Shown here piece by piece: positions 40,001 through 48,832 of a DNA stretch of 64,000 nucleotides (position 1 is the first letter of the stretch; each line of letters begins with the position of its first letter). Position numbers and translations under genes: made by a program. The DNA lies in the NCBI RefSeq assembly GCF_000410515.1, contig NC_021500.1, positions 1,240,001 through 1,304,000 on the forward strand. The letters are read 5' to 3'. This DNA is from Enterobacter sp. R4-368 (GTDB lineage Bacteria > Pseudomonadota > Gammaproteobacteria > Enterobacterales > Enterobacteriaceae). Under the pieces are notes generated by a model. The model saw only the letters and a list, made by a program, of their open reading frames with translations. It searched no databases and was not told the origin of the DNA.

Positions 40001-40429
40001 TTATAATGGCTTCACGGGCCATGTGATATCTGGTGCAGTTGTTGTATCAATCCTGTTCAAGAATACCCGATATTTTTTCCATAATAAAAGGCTGGATTGC
40101 TCTTCGTCAGTCGCAATACCAATATCCACGGCATCCTGTAATGGGGCAATTCTGGTTGTCGCTTCTGAGATTGCAGAGTTTTTTTGCCAGTCAGCCGCGG
40201 CAATAATATCGTCGCGGGAAGGTCCACCAGTTTCTACCCATTTACCTCCAGTCGCCTCACCTGTTTCTGGATCTACTTTAGCGCCCTGATATTGCGCTTT
40301 GTAATAACCATCCCCCAATCGGTCAAGCGTCCACACTTCCGGAAGAGTATTACCGGAAATACCGACAATAAAATCAATGGTATAATAAAGGTTTTTATCC
40401 AGAGCATTTATAATCGTAAATTTATCCAT
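40001..40429 (-). CDS. Tail fibre assembly protein (Tfa-type chaperone)
   Basis: A 142-residue Caudo_TAP family protein. The typical middle segment is visible (GDGYYKAQYQGAKVDPETGE, about 39-58), with the C-terminal half containing AADWQKNSAISEATTRIAPLQDAVD. Tfa proteins assist trimerisation and folding of the tail fibre tip, here encoded immediately upstream. Last gene of the late operon. Confidence 0.9.
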   Translation of the reverse strand: MDKFTIINALDKNLYYTIDFIVGISGNTLPEVWTLDRLGDGYYKAQYQGAKVDPETGEATGGKWVETGGPSRDDIIAAADWQKNSAISEATTRIAPLQDAVDIGIATDEEQSSLLLWKKYRVFLNRIDTTTAPDITWPVKPL

Positions 40430-40439
40430 TACTAAATCC

Positions 40440-41552
40440 TTAAGCCATAGGCACTTTGAAATACGCGTAAAAACCCTGGTCTAAATTAGTACTGTTGATA
40501 CTTAACGTCCCATCAGTTTTGACAACCATGTAAGAGCCGTATGAAGGGGACGTATTGTAATCAGAGCCAGGACCCACAGCGCGGACAAAATATTGTATGG
40601 ATGGGCGGCTTCCTGTAGGCAGGGTGAAGAAAACTCCAGCATTTGCTGTTGGTCCTTTAAGCGACACCTGCACCTCAAGATATCCTTTATTTACACGGTA
40701 GACCGCGCGCGCTGTAGGATCATAAGTCGTATGGAGTGTGAACCCGGACGAGAGCGTCATTGGTAGCCACGGAGTATCCGCAAGCGCAGCCGTGATAGCA
40801 TTGTCCGTCTGTGATTTTGAGTAGACTGACAGGTTATTTTGAGCAGTTGCTATATCCGTCAAATCGCTAAGATTGTTGGATTTCTTCAGCTGGTTATCCG
40901 GATTCGCTGACTGTGCGGCATCCCGAGCAGCTTCTGCTGCGACTTTTGCTGCAATAGCATCAGTTTTAGCCTGCTGTGCCGTTGTGTTTGCAGCGACCGC
41001 ATCTGTGGCCGCCTGGCTGGCAGTAGCAGCATTGCCTGAAACTTGTGCTGCCTTTGTATCAACATTCTGCCGATCTGTGGCTACCTGCTGGGCGTATGCC
41101 GCAACCTGATCTGCAATCTGCTGCAACCCAGCGGGATCAATATCAGCCAGGAGGTCACTGATTTTTTTCCAGCTAGGGCCGGTGAAGCTGGAGCCATCAG
41201 GAAGGATTACTGTGATATCACCGCTGTCACTGAATACGGCCTGCCAGTTCTGCTTGTCACTGTTTAAGCCGCGCAGCGCCTCTGTGGTTTGAGCCACCAG
41301 CGCAGCAGTAATCTGGTTCTGCGCGGCGCGCGGAACGGCTGACCATGCAACACCGGATTGTGTTGGCCCCAGATACTTACTTACTAGCGTCAGGGATGTA
41401 GCGCTTTCCAGAGATTTGACAGGCAGCGTGTAAGTAATGCCGCCGACATTGGCGACAATAAAATCTCCGGCGGTCAGCTCTGTAGCAAATGCTGTCCCAC
41501 TACCACCCACCGAAGCAGAATTATTGGTTAGGGTTAAAGTTCCTGCTGACAT
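40440..41552 (-). CDS. Tail fibre protein
   Basis: A 370-residue fibre. The N-terminal domain (MSAGTLTLTNNSASVGGSGT, about 1-95) resembles the virion-attachment part found in many siphophage side fibres. It is followed by an alanine-rich coiled-coil stalk (about 130-220, with AATASQAATDAVAANTTAQQ) and a beta-rich C-terminal tip, likely the receptor binder. The ATG at 41552 follows GGAG; a 22-codon extension was rejected. The tip should be folded with help from the next gene. Confidence 0.88.
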   Translation of the reverse strand: MSAGTLTLTNNSASVGGSGTAFATELTAGDFIVANVGGITYTLPVKSLESATSLTLVSKYLGPTQSGVAWSAVPRAAQNQITAALVAQTTEALRGLNSDKQNWQAVFSDSGDITVILPDGSSFTGPSWKKISDLLADIDPAGLQQIADQVAAYAQQVATDRQNVDTKAAQVSGNAATASQAATDAVAANTTAQQAKTDAIAAKVAAEAARDAAQSANPDNQLKKSNNLSDLTDIATAQNNLSVYSKSQTDNAITAALADTPWLPMTLSSGFTLHTTYDPTARAVYRVNKGYLEVQVSLKGPTANAGVFFTLPTGSRPSIQYFVRAVGPGSDYNTSPSYGSYMVVKTDGTLSINSTNLDQGFYAYFKVPMA

Positions 41553-41573
41553 ATTTACTCCATAAAATGAAAA

Positions 41574-41589
41574 AACCGCCGAAGCGGTT
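41574..41589 (-). terminator. Intercistronic hairpin before the tail fibre
   Basis: AACCGC-CGAA-GCGGTT with TTTTT after it on the minus strand, 22 bp upstream of the fibre start. Confidence 0.6.
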
Positions 41590-41590
41590 A

Positions 41591-42217
41591 TCATGGATAC
41601 TTTGAGACATCGATACAAAGGAACACCTCTTTGTATCGATAAACTGGCCTTTGCCCTACAATTTCTTCGCCACCTATTCTGGTTCCATAGATTGTGTTCC
41701 CGTATGCTCCAGCAGCTATTGCGCCAATAATGTATTGCCCTGCACTTGGATTAAGCACAGCAAGCCATGTTGAGCAAATCCCTGGGTTTACAGCAACAGG
41801 GACACCAGCGGAAACGGTAAAAGATCCAGTCTGAGTTACGCCGTATGGGTTGTTAACTTTTAAAACCTGTAACGGGAGCATGTCAGTATTCCACGTCATC
41901 TCACCTGATGAATTATAAACGGCAACCCCGTACCCACTCTGGATTTTTACCGTATTTGAAAATAGATAAATAAGTCCAGAGTAATTAGATCCTGTTATTG
42001 TTATTTTCCATGTGCTACCAGAGTTATTCGGGATGAAAGTTCCCGCACCATCAGGCCCGTTATGCCTGACGAAAAACATTAGTGATTTACTTGACAAAAT
42101 ACCGGTATCAACCGTTCCATTTGCAAAAGAGATTTTCCCCATATAATTTAGAGGGGTGACATCCGGACTAATCCACAGGCTTCCGTCATCACGAAATATT
42201 TGCAATCCATAGGCCAT
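41591..42217 (-). CDS. Phage tail-tip-associated protein (DUF6453-like), long form
   Basis: A 208-residue protein starting MAYGLQIFRDDGSLWIS, the same N-terminal pattern as the 90-residue product encoded just upstream. Small proteins with this start are common next to host-specificity J genes. Beta-rich, no signal peptide. A structural or fibre-linked role is inferred from position only. Confidence 0.75.
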   Translation of the reverse strand: MAYGLQIFRDDGSLWISPDVTPLNYMGKISFANGTVDTGILSSKSLMFFVRHNGPDGAGTFIPNNSGSTWKITITGSNYSGLIYLFSNTVKIQSGYGVAVYNSSGEMTWNTDMLPLQVLKVNNPYGVTQTGSFTVSAGVPVAVNPGICSTWLAVLNPSAGQYIIGAIAAGAYGNTIYGTRIGGEEIVGQRPVYRYKEVFLCIDVSKYP

Positions 42218-42229
42218 TGTTTACTACCA

Positions 42230-42502
42230 TTATTCATAGACAATCATAATAGGAACTGATGCTGAAACCGATGACCATGTGACTGTGTTTCCAGACACAG
42301 ATGCGTTGGCGTTCGGCGTCCCGTATCGCGCTCCATCGCCTATGTACTGCAATGGATAAACGCGTAATGTCTTACCCTGTACGGATGGATAGGATCGAGA
42401 TCCTGATGCTGGAGAGGTAATGTAATCAATGATAAACGTCGGTACAAACCTCCCCACAAGTTCGTTACCATTTGCGTCAAATAGCTGGACTCCGTAGGCC
42501 AT
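42230..42502 (-). CDS. Phage tail-tip-associated protein (DUF6453-like), short form
   Basis: A 90-residue protein starting MAYGVQLFDANGNELVG, sharing its first dozen residues with the 208-residue product next to it. I chose the ATG at 42502 to match that paralogue; a start three codons earlier exists. It overlaps the end of the lipoprotein gene by 26 bp. Function unknown. Confidence 0.7.
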   Translation of the reverse strand: MAYGVQLFDANGNELVGRFVPTFIIDYITSPASGSRSYPSVQGKTLRVYPLQYIGDGARYGTPNANASVSGNTVTWSSVSASVPIMIVYE

Positions 42503-42803
42503 AATCCTCACCCTGACATTGATAATTAGTCAACAGGCTCTTTTCTTTGAATCCAGGAAAAAAACGTAAATCAAGCGTATTTACTGGCCTGATAGTAATT
42601 GTGCCATTGTGATCAATTCTTATTTTATTGACCTTAACTACATACTGTGTTTTTTCTGAAGTAAGATTCCGTGAATTATAAACACCAGTACAATTAACAT
42701 CCTTTATACCGGAATTTAACGAAGAACACCCGATAACACTAAGAATACTTACCGACAACAACACGCAGAGTGCCATTCTGGTCATATACTTTTTGCCCTT
42801 CAT
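42477..42803 (-). CDS. Phage lipoprotein downstream of J (Cor-like position)
   Basis: A 108-residue lipoprotein: basic start MKGKK, hydrophobic stretch, lipobox SVIGC with lipidated Cys26, and Ser at +2, predicting the outer membrane. Two further cysteines (about 38 and 96) could form a disulfide. The gene overlaps the 3' end of J by 65 bp. In phi80, N15 and relatives the gene at this spot is cor, whose lipoprotein blocks the FhuA receptor against superinfection. Similarity to Cor is by position and type, not by recognised sequence. A start at 42785 is possible. Confidence 0.65.
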   Translation of the reverse strand: MKGKKYMTRMALCVLLSVSILSVIGCSSLNSGIKDVNCTGVYNSRNLTSEKTQYVVKVNKIRIDHNGTITIRPVNTLDLRFFPGFKEKSLLTNYQCQGEDYGLRSPAI

Positions 42804-45800
42804 TATTTATTAAACTCCTTCCTTGCCCCGAGGTATATCCATTAATTTCAAGGTTACCTGCTTTATCTAATCGCCATCCGGTTTGAGAAGCAACATAATT
42901 ATTCGATTGAATATAACTACCAATCTTGGCGTTAGTGATCGTCCCGTCCTGAATGAATGCGCTGGAGATAAACACCTGGCCGTTGACCACCGCGAAGGGT
43001 GAATATTGCGTGGTACCACTACCGCTCATCAGCACAAACTGGTTGGCATTGAACCCGACCCGCGTTACGACTGGCTGCCCTGCCTGCGCCAGCACGGCGA
43101 TCGACATCCCGGCGTTATACATCATGCCGTTTATCCTGACGCCAGTCTTCAGCGTATAGATAGCCGTGGCGCCATCGGCGTCCACAACCGCCGTGAGTTT
43201 GTCCTCCAGGGTTGCGGTAACATCATCAATCTGCGCCTGCACCTGGGTGGACAGTTCCGCCATCGCATTATCGACTTCGGCGATCGTCGTTTTCACGACC
43301 AGAATATCCGCCCGCACTGCTCCGTACTGCGCCCACTGGTGCTCAACGGTGCTGTTATTGGCCAGCGCGTTTTGCAGTGCCGCTTCCAGGTTGGTATCAA
43401 TATCGCTGGTCAGCCGGTCACCGTCGGCGGATGTGAGGAAATCACCGGCAACATCCCCCAGGTAGTCAGAAGCCTGGTCGTTTACCATCCCCCTGATCCA
43501 GTCGGTATAGCCGGATTCGTTGCCGGTTTTATCGACCAGTTGCGCGCGATACCAGAATTCCTGCCCGACCTTCAGTCCGAGCTGGGTGTATTCAGCCGAC
43601 GGGTAAGGCACATCGGATAACAATAGCGGATCCGAAAAATCGCTGTTGGCTGTGTACTGAATTTCCGTTTTCAGCGTATCAGCGGTGTTGGAGGGGAATC
43701 CCCAGTTGAGGCGGATACCCCAGTTAATTCCTGTCGCCATAAATCCAACCGGCTTAGGCGGATTACCTTCTTTCCCTGTCAGCGTGGTTTCGGTTGAGTA
43801 TCCCCAGCCACTGGAGATTTCAGCGGCGTTGATGGCGCGCACGCGCACCAGATAGCGTCCCGCATAAATGCCCGGCACTTCAAACGAGGTGGTGGAGCTG
43901 CGCGGCACGTTCACCCAGTTACCGTCATTGCGGCGCCACTGCGCTTCATACGCGATCGCATTGGCCGTGTCCGTCCATGAAACGCGCATGGTCTGAACGC
44001 TGATCCCCTGGTTCACCACGGAATAACTGCCGATAGCGATATTATCGGGCGCTGCCTGGCTGCCCGGCGGCACGACGCTGACGGGGCGGCTGTCGATAAT
44101 AGCCCCGGTATCGATACGGGTATATTTATCCGGATCGTGAGCCGCGCCGGTGATGGAAAACGTCCCATCATTATTATCGGTCACACTGACAACACGGTAC
44201 TGCTGCGCATACAGTTCGTCCGATTCCACTATCCATACGCTTTCCACTTCCGGTGTTTCGCTATAAGCGGTGGTCACCGTGACCACTTCTCCATTAACCG
44301 CCTGAATGGTACGGCTCTGCGCAGCACCGGAAGGCAGGTTCAGGAACAGCCGATCACCGGCAACAGCATCCGGCGCTCTGTCCAGGGTAATCGCCCGGCC
44401 ATTCACCGCGCTGATACGGCCGCCGGTAACCTTACCAGACAGGTTCTCATCAGCCACAGCGATGATGTATCCAGGTTGTGGGATCATGCCATCCAGCCCC
44501 ACGGAGAAAGAAACCACCCGGTCTTTATTGTTGGTGAGGATCCCCCAGCGCCCTTTTCGGTTCGCTTCTGACTGGCGTGTGCAGCCGATTGCCGTCATCT
44601 CAAGCTGGTTAAAACCTTTGTAGCGGGCTACCAGTTCCTGTTCAAAGACTGGCTCCATTGCATCAGCGTAACCGTTATCCGGATCTGAATATGAAACCAG
44701 CGCGCTGGTATACCGGCTTTTCGTCGTGCTGCTGCTGTAGCTGAATCGGCCGTCAATGACGTTTGCTTTTGTGTAGCTGTAATCGACATCGCGCGGCATA
44801 TCCGCCAGGGTAACAATCTGGTTGCCGCCCCAGTAGGTCATACCCCGGAAGATGGCGGCGAAGTCACGCAATACCGTATAGGCGTCGTTGCGATCCTGAA
44901 CATAGACGTTACAGATATAGCGTGGTTCGGTACCGCTGCCGCCTTTACCGTCCGGCACTGGCGCATCGCAATACTGCGCCACCTGATAGAGCGTCCATTT
45001 ATCGATATTCTCAGCCGTCAGGCGATCGCCAAGGCCGAAACGGTCAGAGACGACCAGATCGTAAAAAATCCATGCCGGGTTATCAGTCCATGCCCATTTA
45101 AAGGCACCGGACCATGTGCCAGTGTAGGCGCGTGTTTCCGGGTTGTAATTGTCCGGCACGCGGATCACTCGTCCGCGCGGCTCGCAGGAAATCTGCGGGA
45201 TGGATCCGTTGAACTGGCTGGAGTCAAACTCGATATAGAGCAGCGCCGTATTGGGATAGCGCAGTTTGGCGTCGATAACTTCCGTGTAGCTCTGGAGCGT
45301 CATCGTGTCGCCGATTTTTGCACTGTTGGCGTCAGCAGTAATTTTCCTTACCCGCACAGTCCATGATGTGGCACCGGCGGGCAGATCGATGCGGTGGCTG
45401 CGTTCGTAGCCTGATGTGGTTTTCCCGCTGACAGCGGTGTTAATTTTCGTGACAAACGCACCGCCATCCACCTGGAGATCAATCGCATACTGAACCTGGT
45501 TACCCACCAGATCGCCGTCATCTTCTTGTTTAAAGAGTGACGCCCATTTCAGGCGCAGGCGTACCGCAGAAAGCTGAGAGTTCGTAAACGTGTGTGTCCA
45601 GGCCACTGAGCTTTTAATCTCGATGCCAGCGCTGATCTCATTCTCGGTACCCGGAATGCCCTGGATATAACTTTGCGCCTGAGTGCCCGGGCGAAACTCC
45701 CACGTCACCCCGCTGAAATTCGATGAGCCATTGGCATTCAGCAGCGGCGTACCGTCGAGAAAAATACTCTGGCCGGTAAGTTGCCCGGAAAATTCCCCCT

Positions 45801-45918
45801 CGCCCAGAGCGACAAGGATCTTAGCCTTCGCAACAGACTGGAGATCGTCCGGCTGTTCTACAGGCGTACGAGAACTTGAGCTGCCGCCTTTGCGCCCCTG
45901 AGTTTTCTTGTTTGCCAT
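42739..45918 (-). CDS. Host specificity protein J (tail tip)
   Basis: A 1059-residue central tail-tip protein of the lambda J family, beginning MANKKTQGRKGGSSSS and DDLQSVAKAKILVALGEGEF. The middle contains fibronectin-III-like segments (about 640-830). The C-terminal part carries a coiled coil and NGMMYNAGMSIAV, typical of J-type receptor-binding ends. It contacts the outer-membrane receptor and starts DNA ejection. Follows I after a short hairpin. Confidence 0.95.
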   Translation of the reverse strand: MANKKTQGRKGGSSSSRTPVEQPDDLQSVAKAKILVALGEGEFSGQLTGQSIFLDGTPLLNANGSSNFSGVTWEFRPGTQAQSYIQGIPGTENEISAGIEIKSSVAWTHTFTNSQLSAVRLRLKWASLFKQEDDGDLVGNQVQYAIDLQVDGGAFVTKINTAVSGKTTSGYERSHRIDLPAGATSWTVRVRKITADANSAKIGDTMTLQSYTEVIDAKLRYPNTALLYIEFDSSQFNGSIPQISCEPRGRVIRVPDNYNPETRAYTGTWSGAFKWAWTDNPAWIFYDLVVSDRFGLGDRLTAENIDKWTLYQVAQYCDAPVPDGKGGSGTEPRYICNVYVQDRNDAYTVLRDFAAIFRGMTYWGGNQIVTLADMPRDVDYSYTKANVIDGRFSYSSSTTKSRYTSALVSYSDPDNGYADAMEPVFEQELVARYKGFNQLEMTAIGCTRQSEANRKGRWGILTNNKDRVVSFSVGLDGMIPQPGYIIAVADENLSGKVTGGRISAVNGRAITLDRAPDAVAGDRLFLNLPSGAAQSRTIQAVNGEVVTVTTAYSETPEVESVWIVESDELYAQQYRVVSVTDNNDGTFSITGAAHDPDKYTRIDTGAIIDSRPVSVVPPGSQAAPDNIAIGSYSVVNQGISVQTMRVSWTDTANAIAYEAQWRRNDGNWVNVPRSSTTSFEVPGIYAGRYLVRVRAINAAEISSGWGYSTETTLTGKEGNPPKPVGFMATGINWGIRLNWGFPSNTADTLKTEIQYTANSDFSDPLLLSDVPYPSAEYTQLGLKVGQEFWYRAQLVDKTGNESGYTDWIRGMVNDQASDYLGDVAGDFLTSADGDRLTSDIDTNLEAALQNALANNSTVEHQWAQYGAVRADILVVKTTIAEVDNAMAELSTQVQAQIDDVTATLEDKLTAVVDADGATAIYTLKTGVRINGMMYNAGMSIAVLAQAGQPVVTRVGFNANQFVLMSGSGTTQYSPFAVVNGQVFISSAFIQDGTITNAKIGSYIQSNNYVASQTGWRLDKAGNLEINGYTSGQGRSLINNEGQKVYDQNGTLRVVVGKYS

Positions 45919-45930
45919 ATTGCGCCCATA

Positions 45931-45951
45931 AAAAAACCGCCCGTAAGCGGT
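45931..45951 (-). terminator. Intercistronic hairpin before J
   Basis: ACCGC-CCGTAA-GCGGT followed on the minus strand by T6, about 13 bp upstream of the J start codon. Confidence 0.6.
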
Positions 45952-45969
45952 GATTAAGCGGAGAGGATT

Positions 45970-46569
45970 TTATTGCTGGTCTTCGACGTAAATACCGGCG
46001 GAAATAATCGCCCCGCCGATACGGCGCTTACCGTATAAAAGCGGCACCGGGTAACCTTGAGCGGCGGTATTTGTAACGCTGCCGAAGGCGTATGATGCCC
46101 TGTTATCGGCATCCTGCTTGCTTGCCAGTCCAGCAGTCTGCGGGGAAAGCATCTGGATTACTCCACCAGCAATCATTCCGACCCCTGTAGTCATAAGTCC
46201 GGCTGCAAAAGGTGAAGCTGTTCCGCCAGATACGTATGTCATTATGGCACCGACAGCAACTAAAACGACGCCCAGTACCGTCTGTAATATTCCTGCTTTT
46301 TTACTACCAATAATAACAGGAACTATGCGAATAACTTCACCTACGACAGGGAAACCAAGATCATCAATTCCAATATTATTTTTGCCGCGAAAAACAGCAT
46401 ACGTCAGACCACGACGCTTACTGGATATCATGAACTGCTCAAAGCCTTTTACCGTGGCAGCCAGTGCACGGGTTGCTTCATGAGTGGTGCTTATTAAGCG
46501 ATGGTGAGCTTTGCCAAAGGTTTTACCGAGAATTCCACCAAGCTCAATTCTGGTCATTATGTCTTGCAT
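45970..46569 (-). CDS. Tail assembly protein I
   Basis: A 199-residue lambda gpI-like protein. It has two hydrophobic central segments (TVLGVVLVAVGAIMTYV and GLMTTGVGMIAGGVI) and the conserved C-terminal part NRASYAFGSVTNTAAQGYPV. GpI is needed for tail-tip assembly but is not found in the mature virion. The ATG at 46569 (MQDIMTRIELGG) follows GGAG; an ATG 4 codons further in and a longer frame are alternatives. Confidence 0.9.
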   Translation of the reverse strand: MQDIMTRIELGGILGKTFGKAHHRLISTTHEATRALAATVKGFEQFMISSKRRGLTYAVFRGKNNIGIDDLGFPVVGEVIRIVPVIIGSKKAGILQTVLGVVLVAVGAIMTYVSGGTASPFAAGLMTTGVGMIAGGVIQMLSPQTAGLASKQDADNRASYAFGSVTNTAAQGYPVPLLYGKRRIGGAIISAGIYVEDQQ

Positions 46570-46584
46570 ATGGTCTCCGTACAT

Positions 46585-46609
46585 AAAAAAACCCGCCATT
46601 AAGCGGGTT
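46585..46609 (-). terminator. Terminator after the SOS cassette, before I
   Basis: AACCCGC-CATTAA-GCGGGTT (46590-46609) followed by T7 on the minus strand. It closes the kinase-partner-lipoprotein unit and lies about 20 bp upstream of the I start. Confidence 0.75.
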
Positions 46610-46628
46610 CAATGTCGATAAAAATTTC

Positions 46629-47051
46629 TCACATTAGCGGTAGTGGTTTTAAGTCAATATTACCTGCTGGATCAGCAAAAAGACGAACCGCCTTTGTTTC
46701 TCTTGGTTTCAGTTCAACATCACGACCAGATGGCACATCGTCGGAAATACAAAGAGCCCCTTCACCTTTCATCGCAACACTCCATTCTCCGGGGTGAAGG
46801 ATAAATGTTACTTTTTCACCTGGCTCTAAGACAGCGGATTTCTCGTTGTTAATATAAACCCCGGTTGAACAACCACTTCCTAAGTAGCCCTTATCGCGAA
46901 CGACAATTAGTTTGGCATCGTCATTTTTAGCTATTTCCTGATGCTTGAAAACATTATTCATCGGCGCTTGCTTAGCCTGGCTCGGCAGAACGGCTTGTGT
47001 AGCACACCCAACCAGTTCGACCAAACACAACGCGATAAGTAGTTTTTCCAT
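46629..47051 (-). CDS. Phage-encoded lipoprotein, third gene of the SOS cassette
   Basis: A 140-residue lipoprotein with signal MEKLLIALCLVELVGC, lipidated Cys16 and Ala at +2 (outer membrane expected). The mature part contains LIVVRDKGYLGSGCSTGVYI and HPGEWSVAM, resembling DUF2846-type lipoprotein domains. It starts 2 bp after the stop of the 293-residue gene, so it is probably in the same transcript. Prophage lipoproteins at such sites often alter the envelope or exclude other phages; that is inference. Confidence 0.7.
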   Translation of the reverse strand: MEKLLIALCLVELVGCATQAVLPSQAKQAPMNNVFKHQEIAKNDDAKLIVVRDKGYLGSGCSTGVYINNEKSAVLEPGEKVTFILHPGEWSVAMKGEGALCISDDVPSGRDVELKPRETKAVRLFADPAGNIDLKPLPLM

Positions 47052-47053
47052 TT

Positions 47054-47935
47054 TTATCTACCAAACTCTAATCTACATAATCTTTGCGATGCTTCTTGAG
47101 GTGAATGAGCTGTAGTTACTCTGATCTCATGCCTATCTCCAGCATCAACTAAAGCATTGACATACTCATCAAGCGATTTCATCTGCGCTGAACTAAATGC
47201 CGCGTCATCAACATGTGGCCGATACACAATTAGCTCATGAGCATTACGCGGAGCCATACTTCCTTCATTCTCTTTGACTGTAAGCAAATCAAGTATTCTA
47301 GATTTGTTAACATCAAAATTATATGAAATGTTGGAACCTGGCACTAATCTTCCCGTATTTACCGCAATATGAGGGCTTAGAAAAAATATCCTACATGCTT
47401 TCGAGCGGTTTGATGTATGAAAACTCCGGCGGAAGTAATCTGTTAACTCAGGATGAAAATTTAAAACTTCTTCCCTTACCTGGGTAGGCCATCGATCGTT
47501 TTTTTCATCACGTTCAGAAGTCCCTGTATCGTCAAACTCCAATGCTGACAGGCTTGCTGTCATTGATACAGCCTGCCTCAGGATACCTACTATCCCAGTA
47601 GACATGGCATTTCTAGCCTCACCGATGCTAATTCCATTAAATGGATAGACCCATCCATCAAATGTTTGCTTGGTATGAAGATGGTATTGAAAACTGGAGA
47701 CAATAGTTTCAATAATGTTGGTGAAAGAAGATGCTTTATCGCCATACATAGCTTGGATTTTTTCTTGATGAAGAGCCATCTTGACCATAGCACTACCATC
47801 GTCTCCTAGCGCCGCTACAGCAACAGTCAGTCTTTCACCGGAAGCCATCATTGGCTCAAGATAAACAGGAACCCAACGACCAGAAAAATCAGGCAAGTCA
47901 GGAAGCTGAGAGAATGCTTCATCGAAATTAATCAT
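47054..47935 (-). CDS. Unrecognised partner of the HipA-like kinase
   Basis: A 293-residue cytosolic protein without signal peptide or membrane helix. The start contains WVPVYLEPMMASGERLTVAV (21-40), loosely like the opening of DUF3037-type proteins that accompany short HipA kinases. The remainder is not recognised. Its ATG lies inside the end of the kinase gene (8-bp overlap), so the two are translationally coupled and likely act together, as target, regulator or antidote. Confidence 0.7.
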   Translation of the reverse strand: MINFDEAFSQLPDLPDFSGRWVPVYLEPMMASGERLTVAVAALGDDGSAMVKMALHQEKIQAMYGDKASSFTNIIETIVSSFQYHLHTKQTFDGWVYPFNGISIGEARNAMSTGIVGILRQAVSMTASLSALEFDDTGTSERDEKNDRWPTQVREEVLNFHPELTDYFRRSFHTSNRSKACRIFFLSPHIAVNTGRLVPGSNISYNFDVNKSRILDLLTVKENEGSMAPRNAHELIVYRPHVDDAAFSSAQMKSLDEYVNALVDAGDRHEIRVTTAHSPQEASQRLCRLEFGR

Positions 47936-48671
47936 TGAGATTCAACGCCCCCTGTACCGGATTGAGCTTTCTATATAAAACATCTCCTAAAGCAGCCACG
48001 CGCTCCCTAAGGAATTTACTGATCTGCTGCTTATGCTCTTGCCTGATTACATCAGGAAGATGAGATTCATCGTATGCTGCATCAAAACCCTGAACCGAAT
48101 AACACCACTCCTGCGCAGCTACAGCAAGCTTGCTCCTTTCATTTTCCGCCCGCCCGCAATTGTCCGATGCAATATCCAAAAGTGCGTTAGTGTAATAGTC
48201 ATCACTCCAGTCACTCGCATCCATACCTTGCGGAATTGCCATACCATGATCTATGAGAATGAATCCCAAGCCGTCAAAGAGTAGGTTATCGTCACATCGA
48301 TCTGGGTTTGCAATCCATTCATCAAAACAGGCCGCGCTTAACAAACCAGGCCAACTTTCTAGCTTGCTAATAATTGCATTGTCTGAAGCAGTTACTACCT
48401 GAGAGAGGTTTGGGTGTCCGACATCGACACTCCCGAAGTACCAGTTTTTATCAGCGTCAGCCAAAAGAACAGGCTCAGGAATTCGCAAACCAAGCTCCCG
48501 ACCAATGGATGAACATATGAGCTCTACCGCAATTTCGCGACTAGGGATTCGCTTTGCGATAACGACGCTTTCACCCTCAGCAAAAAGTGAAATTCCTCTG
48601 ACAGGCGCTCTAGAGCCTATTCCCACATCACGATAACCAGGAAGCAGTCGTCCTATCCTTATGCGTGCCAT
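47928..48671 (-). CDS. HipA-like kinase, short form
   Basis: A 247-residue protein with the core of a HipA-type Ser/Thr kinase. It shows VVIAKRI with the likely ATP-binding Lys40; CFDEWIANPDRCDDNLLF (116-132), where Asp124 and Asn129 fit the catalytic loop; and ILIDHGMA (139-145), where Asp141 fits the metal-binding motif. It is much shorter than HipA of E. coli (about 440) and lacks the N-terminal subdomain. It is the first gene of a LexA-controlled unit inserted between tail genes K and I. Ribosome site is weak. HipA kinases arrest growth by phosphorylating translation factors; this one's substrate is unknown. Confidence 0.78.
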   Translation of the reverse strand: MARIRIGRLLPGYRDVGIGSRAPVRGISLFAEGESVVIAKRIPSREIAVELICSSIGRELGLRIPEPVLLADADKNWYFGSVDVGHPNLSQVVTASDNAIISKLESWPGLLSAACFDEWIANPDRCDDNLLFDGLGFILIDHGMAIPQGMDASDWSDDYYTNALLDIASDNCGRAENERSKLAVAAQEWCYSVQGFDAAYDESHLPDVIRQEHKQQISKFLRERVAALGDVLYRKLNPVQGALNLND

Positions 48672-48759
48672 AGATTCAGTAAATCGTAAAATTTATTTGC
48701 ACTAATGGTAAACGATAATAAATATAGGAACTTCCTGGTTATTTACCCAGTTAAATAAA

Positions 48760-48800
48760 CTGTATATGCATACAGTACAGTATCGCAGATTAACTGACAA
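48760..48800 (-). promoter_or_regulatory. SOS promoter with perfect LexA box, drives the kinase cassette
   Basis: CTGTATATGCATACAG (48760-48775) is a perfect 16-bp palindrome fitting the LexA box CTGT-N8-ACAG. On the minus strand TTGTCA (48800-48795) and TACTGT (48777-48772) are 17 nt apart, so the -10 element overlaps the LexA box, as in classic SOS genes. The 161-bp spacer between K and the kinase has no other function in view. Confidence 0.85.
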
Positions 48801-48832
48801 AAAGGTTCTGCCTATTAACGAATGAACCGCAG

